Virus record (IMG/VR): IMGVR_UViG_3300050015_000237
Span: 1-46,059 of that record
From: a virus
Strand: one strand, 5' to 3'
Length of the DNA stretch: 46,059 bases
The notes under the pieces are model-generated. The model saw nothing but the letters and a program-made list of their open reading frames with translations. It made no database searches and was not told where the DNA came from. The position numbers were made by a program, and so were the translations under genes. The stretch's first letter is position 1, and each line of letters starts with the position of its first letter. Below, one piece after another: positions 31,244-39,900 of the stretch.

Positions 31244-31639
31244 ATGTCTAAAACGAGCAAAATTGAAGAGATCGTAAAGATCAAAGAGCGAGAAGGAGAC
31301 AAAGGCACAGTCTTCTATTTTACTGTAAAGATGGAAAACTGAGACGAGTACCCTATCAAAAAGGGTAAGATGAAGAAAGACTGATACACCGTAGGTCAGG
31401 AACTAAACTACAATGTGGAGAAGGACTGAGAGTACGACAAAATCTTCGTAGTAGAGCCTCAGAGAGAGTTTAAGGGATATACTCCAGCTCCCAAAAACTA
31501 TCCAGCAGACTTTGTATCTATGGGTATGGCATTTTGTAAAGATCTTGTAGTAGCAGGAAAAGTTGAATACAAGGATCTAAATAAGTGTTTTGATAATGTA
31601 TATGGTTTAATGATTGACAAACTATTGGGATGAAAATAG
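31244..31639 (+). CDS. Possible OB-fold DNA-binding protein
   Basis: 131 aa. The first 70 residues alternate beta strands and charged turns (GTVFYFTVKMENGDEYPIKK, YTVGQELNYNVEKDGEYDKI), as in OB-fold single-strand-binding proteins; the rest is helical. It lies in the early region near replication genes. The OB assignment is weak. Confidence 0.4.
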
Positions 31640-32157
31640 ATTGGATGGATATACCATGATATGTATGATTGTATAAAATATCTAACCTATGAACAGTAGA
31701 AAGTTTTGTAAGATGATGAATAATGAAGAACAAAATAGCTTGAGCGTGATATCATATCGTTTGATTACATAAAGATAAAAAGAATCGTAATTATTATATT
31801 CATAGACTGGTTGCAGAAGCATTCATACCTAACCCAGATAATAAACCACAAGTGAATCATATAGATTGAGTAAAAACAAATAATAAAGTTGAGAATTTAG
31901 AGTGGTGTACTCAGTGAGAAAACAATACTCACGCATATAGATTATGATTAAGGGTGCATTGGAATATATGAATGTTCTGATTAAAGAATCCTAACGCTAA
32001 AGGTATAATACAATATAATAAGCACTGATATTTAATAAGAAAATGGGATTATATGAGAGAGATAACTAATGAATTATGATATAAAGAGCCATGAATTTGT
32101 AATTGTTGTAAGTGAAGATCAAAAACATCACATGACTTTATCTGGAAATACGCATAA
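31630..32157 (+). CDS. NUMOD4-type HNH homing endonuclease
   Basis: 175 aa. NUMOD4 start (MDIPGYVGLYKISNLGTVES), HNH_3 core ([38 protein letters not shown]) and a C-terminal NUMOD1-like helix-turn region ([20 protein letters not shown]). About 15 Gly are TGA. It starts inside the stop of the preceding gene and appears inserted in an early operon. Confidence 0.88.
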
Positions 32158-32190
32158 ATTGATTTAAGCTTTATACTTAACCCTCTACCG

Positions 32191-32700
32191 ATGGAAGTGC
32201 TAATACAACAGATTAACGACCTTGTGAGTGAAATACAAAACGATACTAACCGCACTAAACTCCCTCTTTTATCAGAGAAGCTAATCCAGTTATCTAAGCT
32301 CTATGGCGAATCCAAGAGAGAAATGAACGAACTTATAGATCAGATTGATGCTTTTATATCCAAAGACTCATTTCTCATAACTGATAAAGAAATGGATCAG
32401 GCGATGGAGAATTGGAATAGACTTTTTGATATTTCCAACTCAGAGCAAGAAGCAAACGAGATAGATCAGTTAAAACACAACAATCTTCGTGCTTCTCATT
32501 GACTACTAATGAAAGCAGAGAAAGACGACAAGGGTAAGAACGTATATACCGACACTACGTTAAACTATGCCCTTGATATTAAATTCCAGGACAAGGAAGT
32601 CTGATTTATAACGAGTAAGTATAAATTTAAGGTTATTCCTAATAAAATTAAGGTATTAGAGCATAAGATCAATTTTGTGAAGAAGATTAAATGAGCTTAG
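32191..32700 (+). CDS. Hypothetical early protein, helical N-terminus
   Basis: 169 aa. Residues 1-100 are coiled-coil-like (MEVLIQQINDLVSEIQNDTN); residues 105-165 form a beta-type domain (DTTLNYALDIKFQDKEVGFI). It resembles phage proteins that work with single-strand-annealing or host-nuclease inhibitors, but I cannot name it. Confidence 0.45.
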
Positions 32701-32936
32701 TTTTAACCAATAAATCAAATCCAATGAAGATATTTTTAGAAGAAATGATAAAGGCTCATGGTCTTAGTCGTGTAGCAGACATAGGTGGTGTAGAAGTATC
32801 GTCTATAAAGTCATGGCTAATGGATAGGACAAAGATCAGACCAGACACCCTAAAAAGGATGAGATCAGAGCGAGACGTCTGGAATCAGAAGAATATAGAC
32901 TCTTTGACGGATCGGTGTGGTAGGGATAAGTTTTAG
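32691..32936 (+). CDS. Small helix-turn-helix-like protein
   Basis: 81 aa, overlapping the previous gene by 10 bases. HGLSRVADIGGVEVSSIKSW followed by TKIRPDTLKRM has the shape of a helix-turn-helix (a GVxxSxIKxW recognition helix). Possible transcription regulator. ATG 32724 is an alternative start. Confidence 0.45.
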   Translation: MSLVLTNKSNPMKIFLEEMIKAHGLSRVADIGGVEVSSIKSWLMDRTKIRPDTLKRMRSERDVWNQKNIDSLTDRCGRDKF

Positions 32937-32953
32937 TCTTTAACAAAAATACA

Positions 32954-33265
32954 ATGACCTTAAACATCAAAGAAATGACAGAATCGACTCTTGCAAGGAG
33001 TGTAGCCTCCAGAAATTCAGATCAGGCGTTGTTCGATTCTATTGCTATAACGTACTGATATGAAGTGATCCAGAAGTACGGAGTAGTCAAATTCTGTAAT
33101 GACATAACGAGATACAGGAGAGAGTTTCAGAAGTGTGGAATGTACGAAGCCAAGAAGGATGTAAAGGAATCCAGAAGGACTCACAGCAAGTTTTGGAAAT
33201 CTGAGATGCTTGAAGGTCAGAAGAAAACACTACACGAATTGAATCTAAGAAAGAAGATGAAGTAA
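32954..33265 (+). CDS. Hypothetical basic protein
   Basis: 103 aa, Lys/Arg-rich helical C-terminal half (YEAKKDVKESRRTHSKFWKS). Function unknown. Confidence 0.45.
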
Positions 33266-33291
33266 ATTTTAACTTATTAAATGACAAAACG

Positions 33292-33642
33292 ATGAAAACA
33301 GATAAACTAACAAACATCAGACATGGCGATCTTTGACTTATAGGAATAAAGGAGCTTCCTAAGAGGTTAAAGCAAACTAAAAGTAATGTATTGATGGTGG
33401 GTAGTCATGGGAATAATCATTCCTTTGATACGGGGAAACTTTATATAACAACGCCTATTGAGAAACTTAAAGAATGAGAATTTATATTCGGGTATCTAGT
33501 TGCAGAAGGGACGACATTATTACATAAAGATCATGGAGTTTGAAAATGAGAATTAAAAAAAACAAAAATACCCAATTGAATATACGCATTACATAAGCAA
33601 AAGGAATTTACCAATGATTGACTTAAACCTGTTTTAGATTAG
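33292..33642 (+). CDS. Small beta-type protein, partner of DUF6745-like gene
   Basis: 116 aa. NIRHGDLGLIGIKELPKRLK, then VLMVGSHGNNHSFDTGKLYI, EFIFGYLVAEGTTLLHKDHG and IPNGIYALHKQKEFTNDGLK. I recall small bacterial proteins with this order (GD...P, G...HxH, L.H.EH, P.G.Y.....REY) encoded next to DUF6745-type genes. Here only one homing endonuclease separates it from such a gene. No catalytic role is known; the paired histidines (N-H-S and H-K-D-H) could bind metal. Confidence 0.55.
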
Positions 33643-33654
33643 TATATATAAAAT

Positions 33655-34227
33655 ATGATAGAAACACGGAAATCAATTAAAAACTATGAATGAATGTACG
33701 AAGTAAGTAATTTGTGAAACATAAAATCATTGAAAAGGTTTGTAATAAGATGAAATAACTGATATTTTACTGAACAAAAAATACTATCGTTTGGAATAGA
33801 CAACAATTGATATTGTGGTGTATGATTGTGTAAGTCATGAAATAGAAAATCTTATCGTGTGCATAGATTAGTCGCAGAAGCCTTTATCGTAAATAAAGAA
33901 AATAAACACACAATTAACCATAAAGATTGAAATAAACAAAATAATAGAATAGATAATCTTGAGCGAATGTCATACGGAGAAAATAATAAACATTCTTTTG
34001 ATTTTTGACTTAAGAAACCATCACAAGCATTTTTATGAAGGTTTTGAAAAGATCATAATCGCAGTAAAAAAGTTAATCAATATACATTAGAATGAGAATT
34101 TATTAAGACACGATGAAGTTTTATGGATATACAAAGAGATTTGTCATTATGCAGGCAAATGGTATGATTATGCTGTAAATGAATATATAAACAAGCGTAT
34201 TGATATAAACGAAAATTTGTTGATTAG
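33655..34227 (+). CDS. NUMOD4-type HNH homing endonuclease
   Basis: 190 aa. NUMOD4 start (NYEGMYEVSNLGNIKSLKRF), HNH core ([38 protein letters not shown]) and a C-terminal NUMOD1-like segment (VNQYTLEGEFIKTRGSFMDI). Very AT-rich. It is inserted between two genes that are normally adjacent, as expected for a mobile gene. Confidence 0.88.
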
Positions 34228-34254
34228 TTTTTTATTTATTAAATATTTTTTACA

Positions 34255-35745
34255 ATGTTAGAAAAACTCACATCGAAACAAGAAAAGCTGATAGTAAATG
34301 TCAGAGATAAATATCTCAAAGCATTCTTCTGATACAAGAAGATGGATAAGAAAGCAGTAGAGAAATGAATAAAAATGATGTATTGATTAGCTTGATTAAA
34401 GAAGCCTGAGATTATATATCTTCAATCCCCCTTAGGTGTTCAGTATTGTGCTAATTTATTGCAGTCAGTTAAAGTATGATGAGACCAAGTCAGAGACCAA
34501 GTCAGAGACCAAGTCTGAGACCAAGTCAGAGACCAAGTCCGAGCCCAAGTCAGAGCCCAAGTCCGAGCCCAAGTCAGAGCCCAAGTCAGAGCCCAAGTCA
34601 GAGACCAAGTCAGAGCCCAAGTCTGAGACCAAGTCTGAGACCAAGTCAGAGACCAAGTCAGAGACCAAGTCTGAGACCAAGTCTGAGACCAAGTCAGAGC
34701 CCAAGTCCGAGCCCAAGTCAGAGACCAAGTCTGAGACCAAGTCTGAGACCAAGTCTGAGACCAAGTCAGAGCCCAAGTCCGAGCCCAAGTCAGAGACCAA
34801 GTCCGAGCCCAAGTCAGAGCCCAAGTCTGAGACCAAGTCTGAGACCAAGTCTGAGACCAAGTCAGAGACCAAGTCCGAGCCCAAGTCAGAGCCCAAGTCA
34901 GAGCCCAAGTCTGAGCCCAAGTCTGAGACCAAGTCCGAGCCCAAGTCAGAGACCAAGTCTGAGACCAAGTCAGAGACCAAGTCAGAGTCCAAGTCAGAGA
35001 CCAAGTCCGAGCCCAAGTCAGAGACCAAGTCCGAGCCCAAGTCAGAGCCCAAGTCAGAGCCCAAGTCTGAGACCAAGTAAAAAAAAGTGATATGAAATTT
35101 TATGATCGGTGTTCTTATGGGGAATGCTATGATTTATCACGGGTAGGATTTTATGATTACTTCCAACAAATAGGACTCAAGATAAATAAAGACATAAAAA
35201 AAAGATTTAATATATTCAGAGATATGATATTATGATGAGTATTTACGATGCTACAATTCAAAAATGTATGTATAGTCTCAGAGAATCCAATAAAAATATG
35301 TAGAGATGAAAGGGATAGATTGCATAATGAAGAATGATTTGCTATTGAATTTAGGGATTGATATGTACTTAATTATCTACAATGAGTAAATATACCATAC
35401 GATATGTACGATAAGATAGTCAATGATAAGATGAAACCGCAAGATATATTCAAGATAGAGAATGCCGAATTAAGAAGAATAGCTTACGAATATATGGACA
35501 AGGCAAAGATGAAGAAGTTGAAAGATTATAAAGTATTAGATAAATCAAAGGATCAATACAATAATAAAATGGCTATTATAGAGTTTAAGGTAGATTGATT
35601 TGATAAACCCTTTAGATATTACCAATGTATTTGTCCTAGTTCTTGACGTGTATACTTTTTAGAAACAGAAGATATAACTTGTGAGAAAGCGAAAATGGCA
35701 TCTTTTTGATTGTCTAATAATATTTATTTTGATGTCGAAGCATAA
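34255..35745 (+). CDS. DUF6745-like protein with giant (D/A)QV(R/G) repeat
   Basis: 496 aa in one frame when TGA is Gly. Residues 1-76: LTSKQEKLIVNVRDKYLKAF then KPEIIYLQSPLGVQYCANLL, as in DUF6745-type proteins. Residues 77-275: about 50 copies of a 4-residue unit DQVR, AQVR or DQVG. Residues 276-496: YDRCSYGECYDLSRVGFYDY, VCIVSENPIKICRDERDRLH, GFAIEFRDGYVLNYLQGVNI, ENAELRRIAYEYMD and CICPSSGRVYFLET, again matching the family. Related proteins carry shorter x-Q-(L/V)-x repeats. Function of the family is unknown. In the other two frames the repeat gives false SETK or RPSQ reading frames. Confidence 0.8.
34483..35079 (+). repeat. 12-bp tandem repeat, about 50 units
   Basis: The unit is G-M-C-CAA-GTC-N-G-A (M = A or C; the 10th base A, C or T). 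Only two positions vary: the second base of codon 1 (Asp or Ala) and the first base of codon 4 (AGA/CGA Arg, TGA Gly). Unit length is a multiple of three, so copy-number change keeps the frame of the host gene. Confidence 0.95.
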
Positions 35746-35854
35746 GATATAGACTGCAAACATTTTGTTAGCGGGTAATTAGATAATGACTCTTCCAAAA
35801 TCAGAATTTATCTTTATACTCCCTACACGATCATTTATTCTTAACCTAAACAAA

Positions 35855-35923
35855 ATGTCAGAAAAACAGAATGAGATTGAATTAAGAGAAATTGAAGAAT
35901 TAGTAGAAAATCAGATGATTTAA
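35855..35923 (+). CDS. Tiny acidic peptide
   Basis: 22 aa (MSEKQNEIELREIEELVENQ), with the same AT-rich leader type (TTCTTAACCTAAACAAA) as other genes here. An in-frame ATG at 35786 would add a hydrophobic 23-residue start. Function unknown. Confidence 0.35.
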   Translation: MSEKQNEIELREIEELVENQMI

Positions 35924-35927
35924 GCGT

Positions 35928-35966
35928 GACTCACTAAAACGAGTCCCTCAAGTGAGGTTTTATCCT
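35928..35966 (+). terminator. Competing hairpins, possible attenuator/terminator
   Basis: GACTC/GAGTC (35928-35945) and CCTCA-AG-TGAGG (35946-35957) can form together; alternatively CTCACT pairs with AGTGAG (35930-35956). TTTTATCCTTTTT follows. The two exclusive folds suggest an attenuator before the lysis-like genes; otherwise the 35746-35978 stretch holds only the tiny peptide. Confidence 0.4.
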
Positions 35967-35978
35967 TTTTACCACTAC

Positions 35979-36311
35979 ATGAAACGCAACCACCGAATTT
36001 TAATCTGAATTATTATTTTAATCTGATTGCTATTCTGGATCATCCCCACAATCGTATTCTGATGGAAAGTCCAACGCCTAAAGAATGAATTAAGTCAGAA
36101 CGCTAAGGACTGGGCGAGATGCGAATTACTACAAAAGACAAGTCACGAGGATAATGTGGCAATTAGAGCAAAACTTGATAAGCTACTCTGATCTGACTCT
36201 TTTCAATCTGGGGCGACAGTGTCTACGCTCAGCAACCAGACAGCGACACAGAAACTTGACCAATACTTATCTGGAACGCAGACTGAAAGCGTAAGCCAGT
36301 CCCAACAATAG
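35979..36311 (+). CDS. Membrane-anchored protein, inner-spanin-like
   Basis: 110 aa: a basic start, one long membrane segment (ILIGIIILIGLLFWIIPTIV) and a helical external part (WKVQRLKNELSQNAKDWARC) ending in a Gln/Ser/Thr-rich tail. This is the build of an Rz-type inner spanin, although these hosts may lack an outer membrane. The next gene overlaps it in another frame. Confidence 0.5.
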
Positions 36312-36745
36312 AGGGGAGTGGAGTAGAAGAACGTACTAAAAACTATTTAGCTCATTACTGACAGCATTATACAACCCGAAAGAGTGCTTGAGACCGTTAT
36401 GGAATTAAGCCAGAGGTCTTATGATGTATAGCCTGGGCAGATACTTCGCTTGGGTATGCTACTAAGGGTACTAATAACGTTTGAAATGTCTGATCATTTG
36501 ACAGGGGTTGAACCATACATTATAAAACAGTAGAGGATGGCATAAATGCTATGTGATACACCCTTAATAACCAATACCTATGAACTAAACAGACAATATG
36601 AGATTTGAGTTTCGCTTGAGATTGCACTACTAATTGTACGAAGGTTTACGCTACAAGCAACACTTCACGACAGACGAATTTACTCAATTGTCTTTCTACT
36701 ATATATGAAAAGAAAATAGAATCATCGTTTTTATTCCGTAAATAA
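36188..36745 (+). CDS. Secreted muramidase-like protein (start uncertain)
   Basis: Frame open from 36182 to TAA 36745. It begins with a signal-peptide-like stretch (LIGLFSIWGDSVYAQQPDSD; possible cleavage after VYA), then YGIKPEVLGCIAWADTSLGY, TKGTNNVGNVGSFDR, TVEDGINAMGYTLNNQYLG and QTNLLNCLSTIYEKKIESSF, the pattern of lysozyme/transglycosylase-like domains. No ATG, GTG or TTG lies upstream of the signal region, so CTG 36188 or a frameshift from the preceding gene is needed. Likely the secreted cell-wall enzyme for lysis. Confidence 0.6.
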
Positions 36746-36754
36746 CATATATAA

Positions 36755-36961
36755 ATGGACATTACAAAAATGGATTTAATCAATCTCAAAGCCCTGCAGT
36801 ATGATTTCTTAGTAGAATCAGAGCGTATAAACGCAAACATCAGAGCAGTAAACGAGGAGATCGCTAAGAGAGTAAAGGAAGAAAAAGAAGCGAAGCTAAT
36901 AGAGGAGAAAGATTTACCTAAAGATGAAGATTCACGAAAAACAGGAAAGAAAAATGGATAG
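36755..36961 (+). CDS. Small coiled-coil protein
   Basis: 68 aa, Lys/Glu-rich helical (DLINLKALQYDFLVESERIN, EEIAKRVKEEKEAKLIEEKD). Overlaps the next gene by 8 bases. Function unknown. Confidence 0.5.
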   Translation: MDITKMDLINLKALQYDFLVESERINANIRAVNEEIAKRVKEEKEAKLIEEKDLPKDEDSRKTGKKNG

Positions 36962-37121
36962 AGAGCTTCGTATTTATTTGCTTTGGCTTATAGTGATGTT
37001 GATAGCTACAACAATAGCAATCTGGATAAGCACTCAAACAGTCCAAAGCTCCATCCCATCCTGACGACAGGGGAACGTGTGTCGGAAAGATTGTAGTAAA
37101 CCTTTAGTTATTAACCCATAA
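36954..37121 (+). CDS. Small single-span membrane protein with two cysteines
   Basis: 55 aa: one membrane helix (LRIYLLWLIVMLIATTIAIW) then an external tail with CRKDC. Next to the spanin-like and muramidase-like genes, it may belong to the lysis group. Confidence 0.45.
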
Positions 37122-37127
37122 GTAAAG

Positions 37128-37328
37128 ATGCCAATAACTGAAAGCGAACCCAAGCTATGTACTGCTTGTTGATGAAGTGGTAGATGTGCTGATAGTGTTT
37201 CTTCTCATAATCCAATATGTAGACTATGTGATTGAAAATGAGTAATCTATATAACAAGAGTAATAGATTATCAGATAGACCAGATAAAAGATTTTGCTAA
37301 GACTTTATTTCCTAATATAAAGGACTAA
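37128..37328 (+). CDS. Small DnaJ-type zinc-finger protein
   Basis: 66 aa with CTACGGSGRC and CRLCDGKG, two CxxCxGxG-like halves of a DnaJ-type zinc centre. It starts six bases after the previous gene. Possibly a small regulator or chaperone-like adaptor. Confidence 0.6.
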
Positions 37329-37646
37329 ATGCCAATCGACAAAGCCGACAGAGCAGAGATGATTGGAAATAAATTCTGAAGACAACAAGCAAAAGTCATT
37401 GCTAGGTTTGTAAGAGATAGTTTGGAAGATTTACACGCAAAGAATGTAGTTATGACTGATGATAATATGCCTGATATAAATAGAGCAATAAGGAGATGAG
37501 TATATGCCTATATCAGATTTATCCAGCTCCCCAAAGCAAGAAGAGATAAATTAGCAAAATGGGTACAACCACCTGACTATCGGGAAGATGATGTATTTGA
37601 TGATATAGACAAAGAATATGACGCTTTAGCTAGTAAAAACGAATAA
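37329..37646 (+). CDS. Hypothetical helical protein
   Basis: 105 aa, charged (KADRAEMIGNKFGRQQAKVI, RRGVYAYIRFIQLPKARRDK) with an acidic tail. Its ATG follows the previous stop immediately. Function unknown. Confidence 0.45.
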
Positions 37647-37864
37647 TGGATAAAAAAACATATTATGTATGAACTATAAGGTATCTATCTTGAACTAGAA
37701 GATTTGAACCAAGACGGACCTGTACAATTAAAATAGAGGGTGATGATACCCCTTATGCTATCATAATACAACCATCTCTAAGAGAACTTATAAATTGCAT
37801 AGATGAATCTAAAAATAGAATAAAAGAAAATACTATGTGATATGAATTAGAATTTAATTTTTAG
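37646..37864 (+). CDS. Small protein, paralogue of the gene at 39676
   Basis: 72 aa. RFEPRRTCTIKIEGDDTPYA then IIIQPSLRELINCIDESKNR; the gene at 39676 shares RFE.R..CTIKI..DDTPYAIIIQPSL..LI.C. The ATG overlaps the previous stop. Function unknown; two copies suggest a selected early function. Confidence 0.5.
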
Positions 37865-37972
37865 GGGTTTGCTTACACCAACATAAATGCGACAACCAGT
37901 ATGCGTGAAGTACCGCAAAAAGTAGTCAGACTCCTACTATAAAAAGAGTCTATTTAACTCAATTATCCACTA

Positions 37973-38007
37973 AGAGAGATGGAAGAGAAAGCTACTAAGA
38001 AGAATGA
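37973..38007 (+). repeat. 35-bp direct repeat, copy 1
   Basis: It spans the start codon of methyltransferase 3 and recurs at 38791-38825 with one mismatch (base 29). Confidence 0.85.
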
Positions 38008-38776
38008 ACTAGAGCGGAATAAAATCTATTGTGCTGATTGTTTAGAACTAATGAAAGATATAGATGATAATTCTATTGATTTAACAGTAACATCACCACC
38101 ATATGATAATCTAAGGACATATAACTGATTTGCTTGGGATTTTGAATGAATAGCTAAAGAATTATATAGGATAACAAAGGATTGAGGTGTTGTGGTTTTG
38201 GTGGTTTGAGATATGACAGAAAGGTTTTGTGAAAGTATGACATCATTCAAACAAGCATTGTATTTTAAGGAGATAGGATTTAATCTATTAGATACAATGA
38301 TATATTACAAGCAAAACTATGCACCTGCATATCCTACATTGAGAAGATACGCCAATCAATTTGAGTATATGTTTGTGTTTAGTAAGGGTAAGCCCAAGAC
38401 ATTTAATCCTATACAAATGGAGAAAGTAAGAAATAAAGAAGAAAAAGTTTGATATAGGCAGAAAGATTGAAGTATAATAAGAAAGACAAAAGAAATCGGT
38501 AGAGAAACAAAAGATGCTAGTAATGTACGAGAATATGCTGTTGCTTGATGAAATGGTACAGGGCATCCAGCGGTATTTCCTGAGAAACTAGCTGAAGACC
38601 ATATCCTATCTTGGAGCAACGAATGAGATTTAGTATTTGATCCTTTTATGTGAAGCTGAACAACAGCTAAGATGGCTAAGATGAATAATAGAAACTTTAT
38701 CTGATGTGACATAAGCCAAGAATATGTAGACATAGCAAATAAGAGATTAGAAACAACAACAGTAAGCCTATTTTAA
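37979..38776 (+). CDS. DNA methyltransferase 3 (TSPPY type)
   Basis: 265 aa. Motif IV TSPPYDNLRTYNGF near residue 40; motif I DPFMGSGTTAKMAK near residue 222, whose two glycines (225 and 227) are both TGA, the best single proof of the recoded TGA. TSPPY is typical of cytosine-N4 and some adenine-N6 enzymes. The end ([20 protein letters not shown]) resembles methyltransferase 2. The gene is flanked by 35-bp direct repeats. Probably anti-restriction. Confidence 0.88.
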
Positions 38777-38790
38777 CTCCTAGCCAATAG

Positions 38791-38825
38791 AGAGAGATGG
38801 AAGAGAAAGCTACTAAGAGGAATGA
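38791..38825 (+). repeat. 35-bp direct repeat, copy 2
   Basis: Second copy, just after the methyltransferase 3 stop. Here the copied ATG opens only a 12-codon frame (MEEKATKRNEMW), a relic of a gene start. Confidence 0.85.
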
Positions 38826-38828
38826 GAT

Positions 38829-38924
38829 GTGGTAAAGTTATGGGATTGTCCACATTGTTGATGTACTGAAATCCCTTGAAACTTTGCTTGTCCAAAGTGC
38901 TGATATACCGACGTGATCTGATAA
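38829..38924 (+). CDS. Tiny zinc-ribbon protein
   Basis: 31 aa from GTG 38829: LWDCPHCGCTEIPGNFACPK, then CGYTDVIG. Two CxxC(G) knuckles, three of whose glycines are TGA. Too short for the usual gene finders, but the pattern is clear. Confidence 0.5.
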
Positions 38925-38951
38925 GTTTTTAATTACATTATAGATATAAAG

Positions 38952-39119
38952 ATGATATTTGGATGTATAATAATTATTCTTATGCTTAACACAATGATAT
39001 GAATGTTTGTACTAGATTATAGAATATCTCATAGCATAGGGAATTGGAGATTGCTTGATGGAAGCATCAGTAGAGTAGTTAAAAAGATAGAGTTCTGGTT
39101 TATATCAAAAGATTGGTAG
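38952..39119 (+). CDS. Small membrane protein
   Basis: 55 aa with an N-terminal membrane segment (MIFGCIIIILMLNTMIGMFV) and a basic C-terminal part. Function unknown. Confidence 0.45.
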
Positions 39120-39143
39120 TTTTTATTTCATTAAGATAAACTG

Positions 39144-39350
39144 ATGAGTAACCTGATTGAGAAAATTATGAAAGAGATTTACCCTGCCTGTTATGATAAA
39201 GGCGAAATGTTTACAGAAGATATAATCAAGATAGAGCAGATACTCCGCAAGCACCTCCCGCAGGAATGCGAGAAACAAAAAGAGCTGGATGATAGGGATA
39301 ACGACCTAGCAAATATATTCAATACCACAGAAACTAAATGAGATTTATAG
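39144..39350 (+). CDS. Hypothetical charged protein
   Basis: 68 aa (MSNLIEKIMKEIYPACYDKG, QECEKQKELDDRDNDLANIF). Function unknown. Confidence 0.45.
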
Positions 39351-39357
39351 ATTATAA

Positions 39358-39612
39358 ATGGAGAAAGAGATGAAAGAAACAAGTGGGCTATGTAAAGAGC
39401 AATTCTGAATAAGTGAGAGAGTGAGTCAGGAGAAATGTAAGGCTTGTTATGGGAAAAAGACGTATAGCGTATTTGAATGACCACAAGTAATAGAGCCTGA
39501 TTTCAGTTGAGATAAACCAGTAATTCTTAATAAATGAGGCATCAAGGAATATTCCTGCAAAAGATGTGGTGGCGAAGGTACAGAGCCAACTACGCCTGTT
39601 TCCGTGAGTTAA
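39358..39612 (+). CDS. Small zinc-binding protein
   Basis: 84 aa with CKACYG near residue 27 and YSCKRCGGEGTEPT near residue 67, a split zinc-ribbon-like arrangement. Function unknown. Confidence 0.5.
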
Positions 39613-39675
39613 AATCTCACAAGAACGAATTACAGTTAGCCTTCTGTAAAAAGGCACTTTATATTTATTATTCCT

Positions 39676-39879
39676 ATGGATTACTACATAAAAGAAATAA
39701 AATACTTAAAATGAGGGAAGAGATTTGAAGCAAGATGGTCTTGTACTATCAAAATAAAAGATGATGATACTCCCTATGCCATAATTATACAACCATCATT
39801 GATAAAACTGATAGATTGTGTACAAAATTGTAAACAGAAAATAAGAGAGAATAATCCAGATTGTGAATTTAACTTTTAA
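39676..39879 (+). CDS. Small protein, paralogue of the gene at 37646
   Basis: 67 aa: RFEARWSCTIKIKDDDTPYA, IIIQPSLIKLIDCVQNCKQK. A GCCTT/AAGGC hairpin lies just upstream. The sequence block shared with the gene at 37646 marks a duplication within the early region. Confidence 0.5.
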
Positions 39880-39900
39880 TTCCCTAAGTTACAATAAAGG

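Noticed and set aside
34483-35079. CRISPR array
   Set aside because: Repeats are 12 bp and contiguous with no unique spacers; it is a coding tandem repeat.
34436-35080. Long SETK/SEPK and RPSQ/SPSQ low-complexity frames, and an antisense SDLGSDLV frame
   Set aside because: They are other-frame shadows of the 12-bp repeat; the frame that joins both flanks into one protein reads DQVR/AQVR/DQVG with TGA as Gly.
39534-39830. Overlapping frame beginning MRHQGIFLQKMWW
   Set aside because: Overlaps two better-supported genes in another frame and has an unnatural composition.
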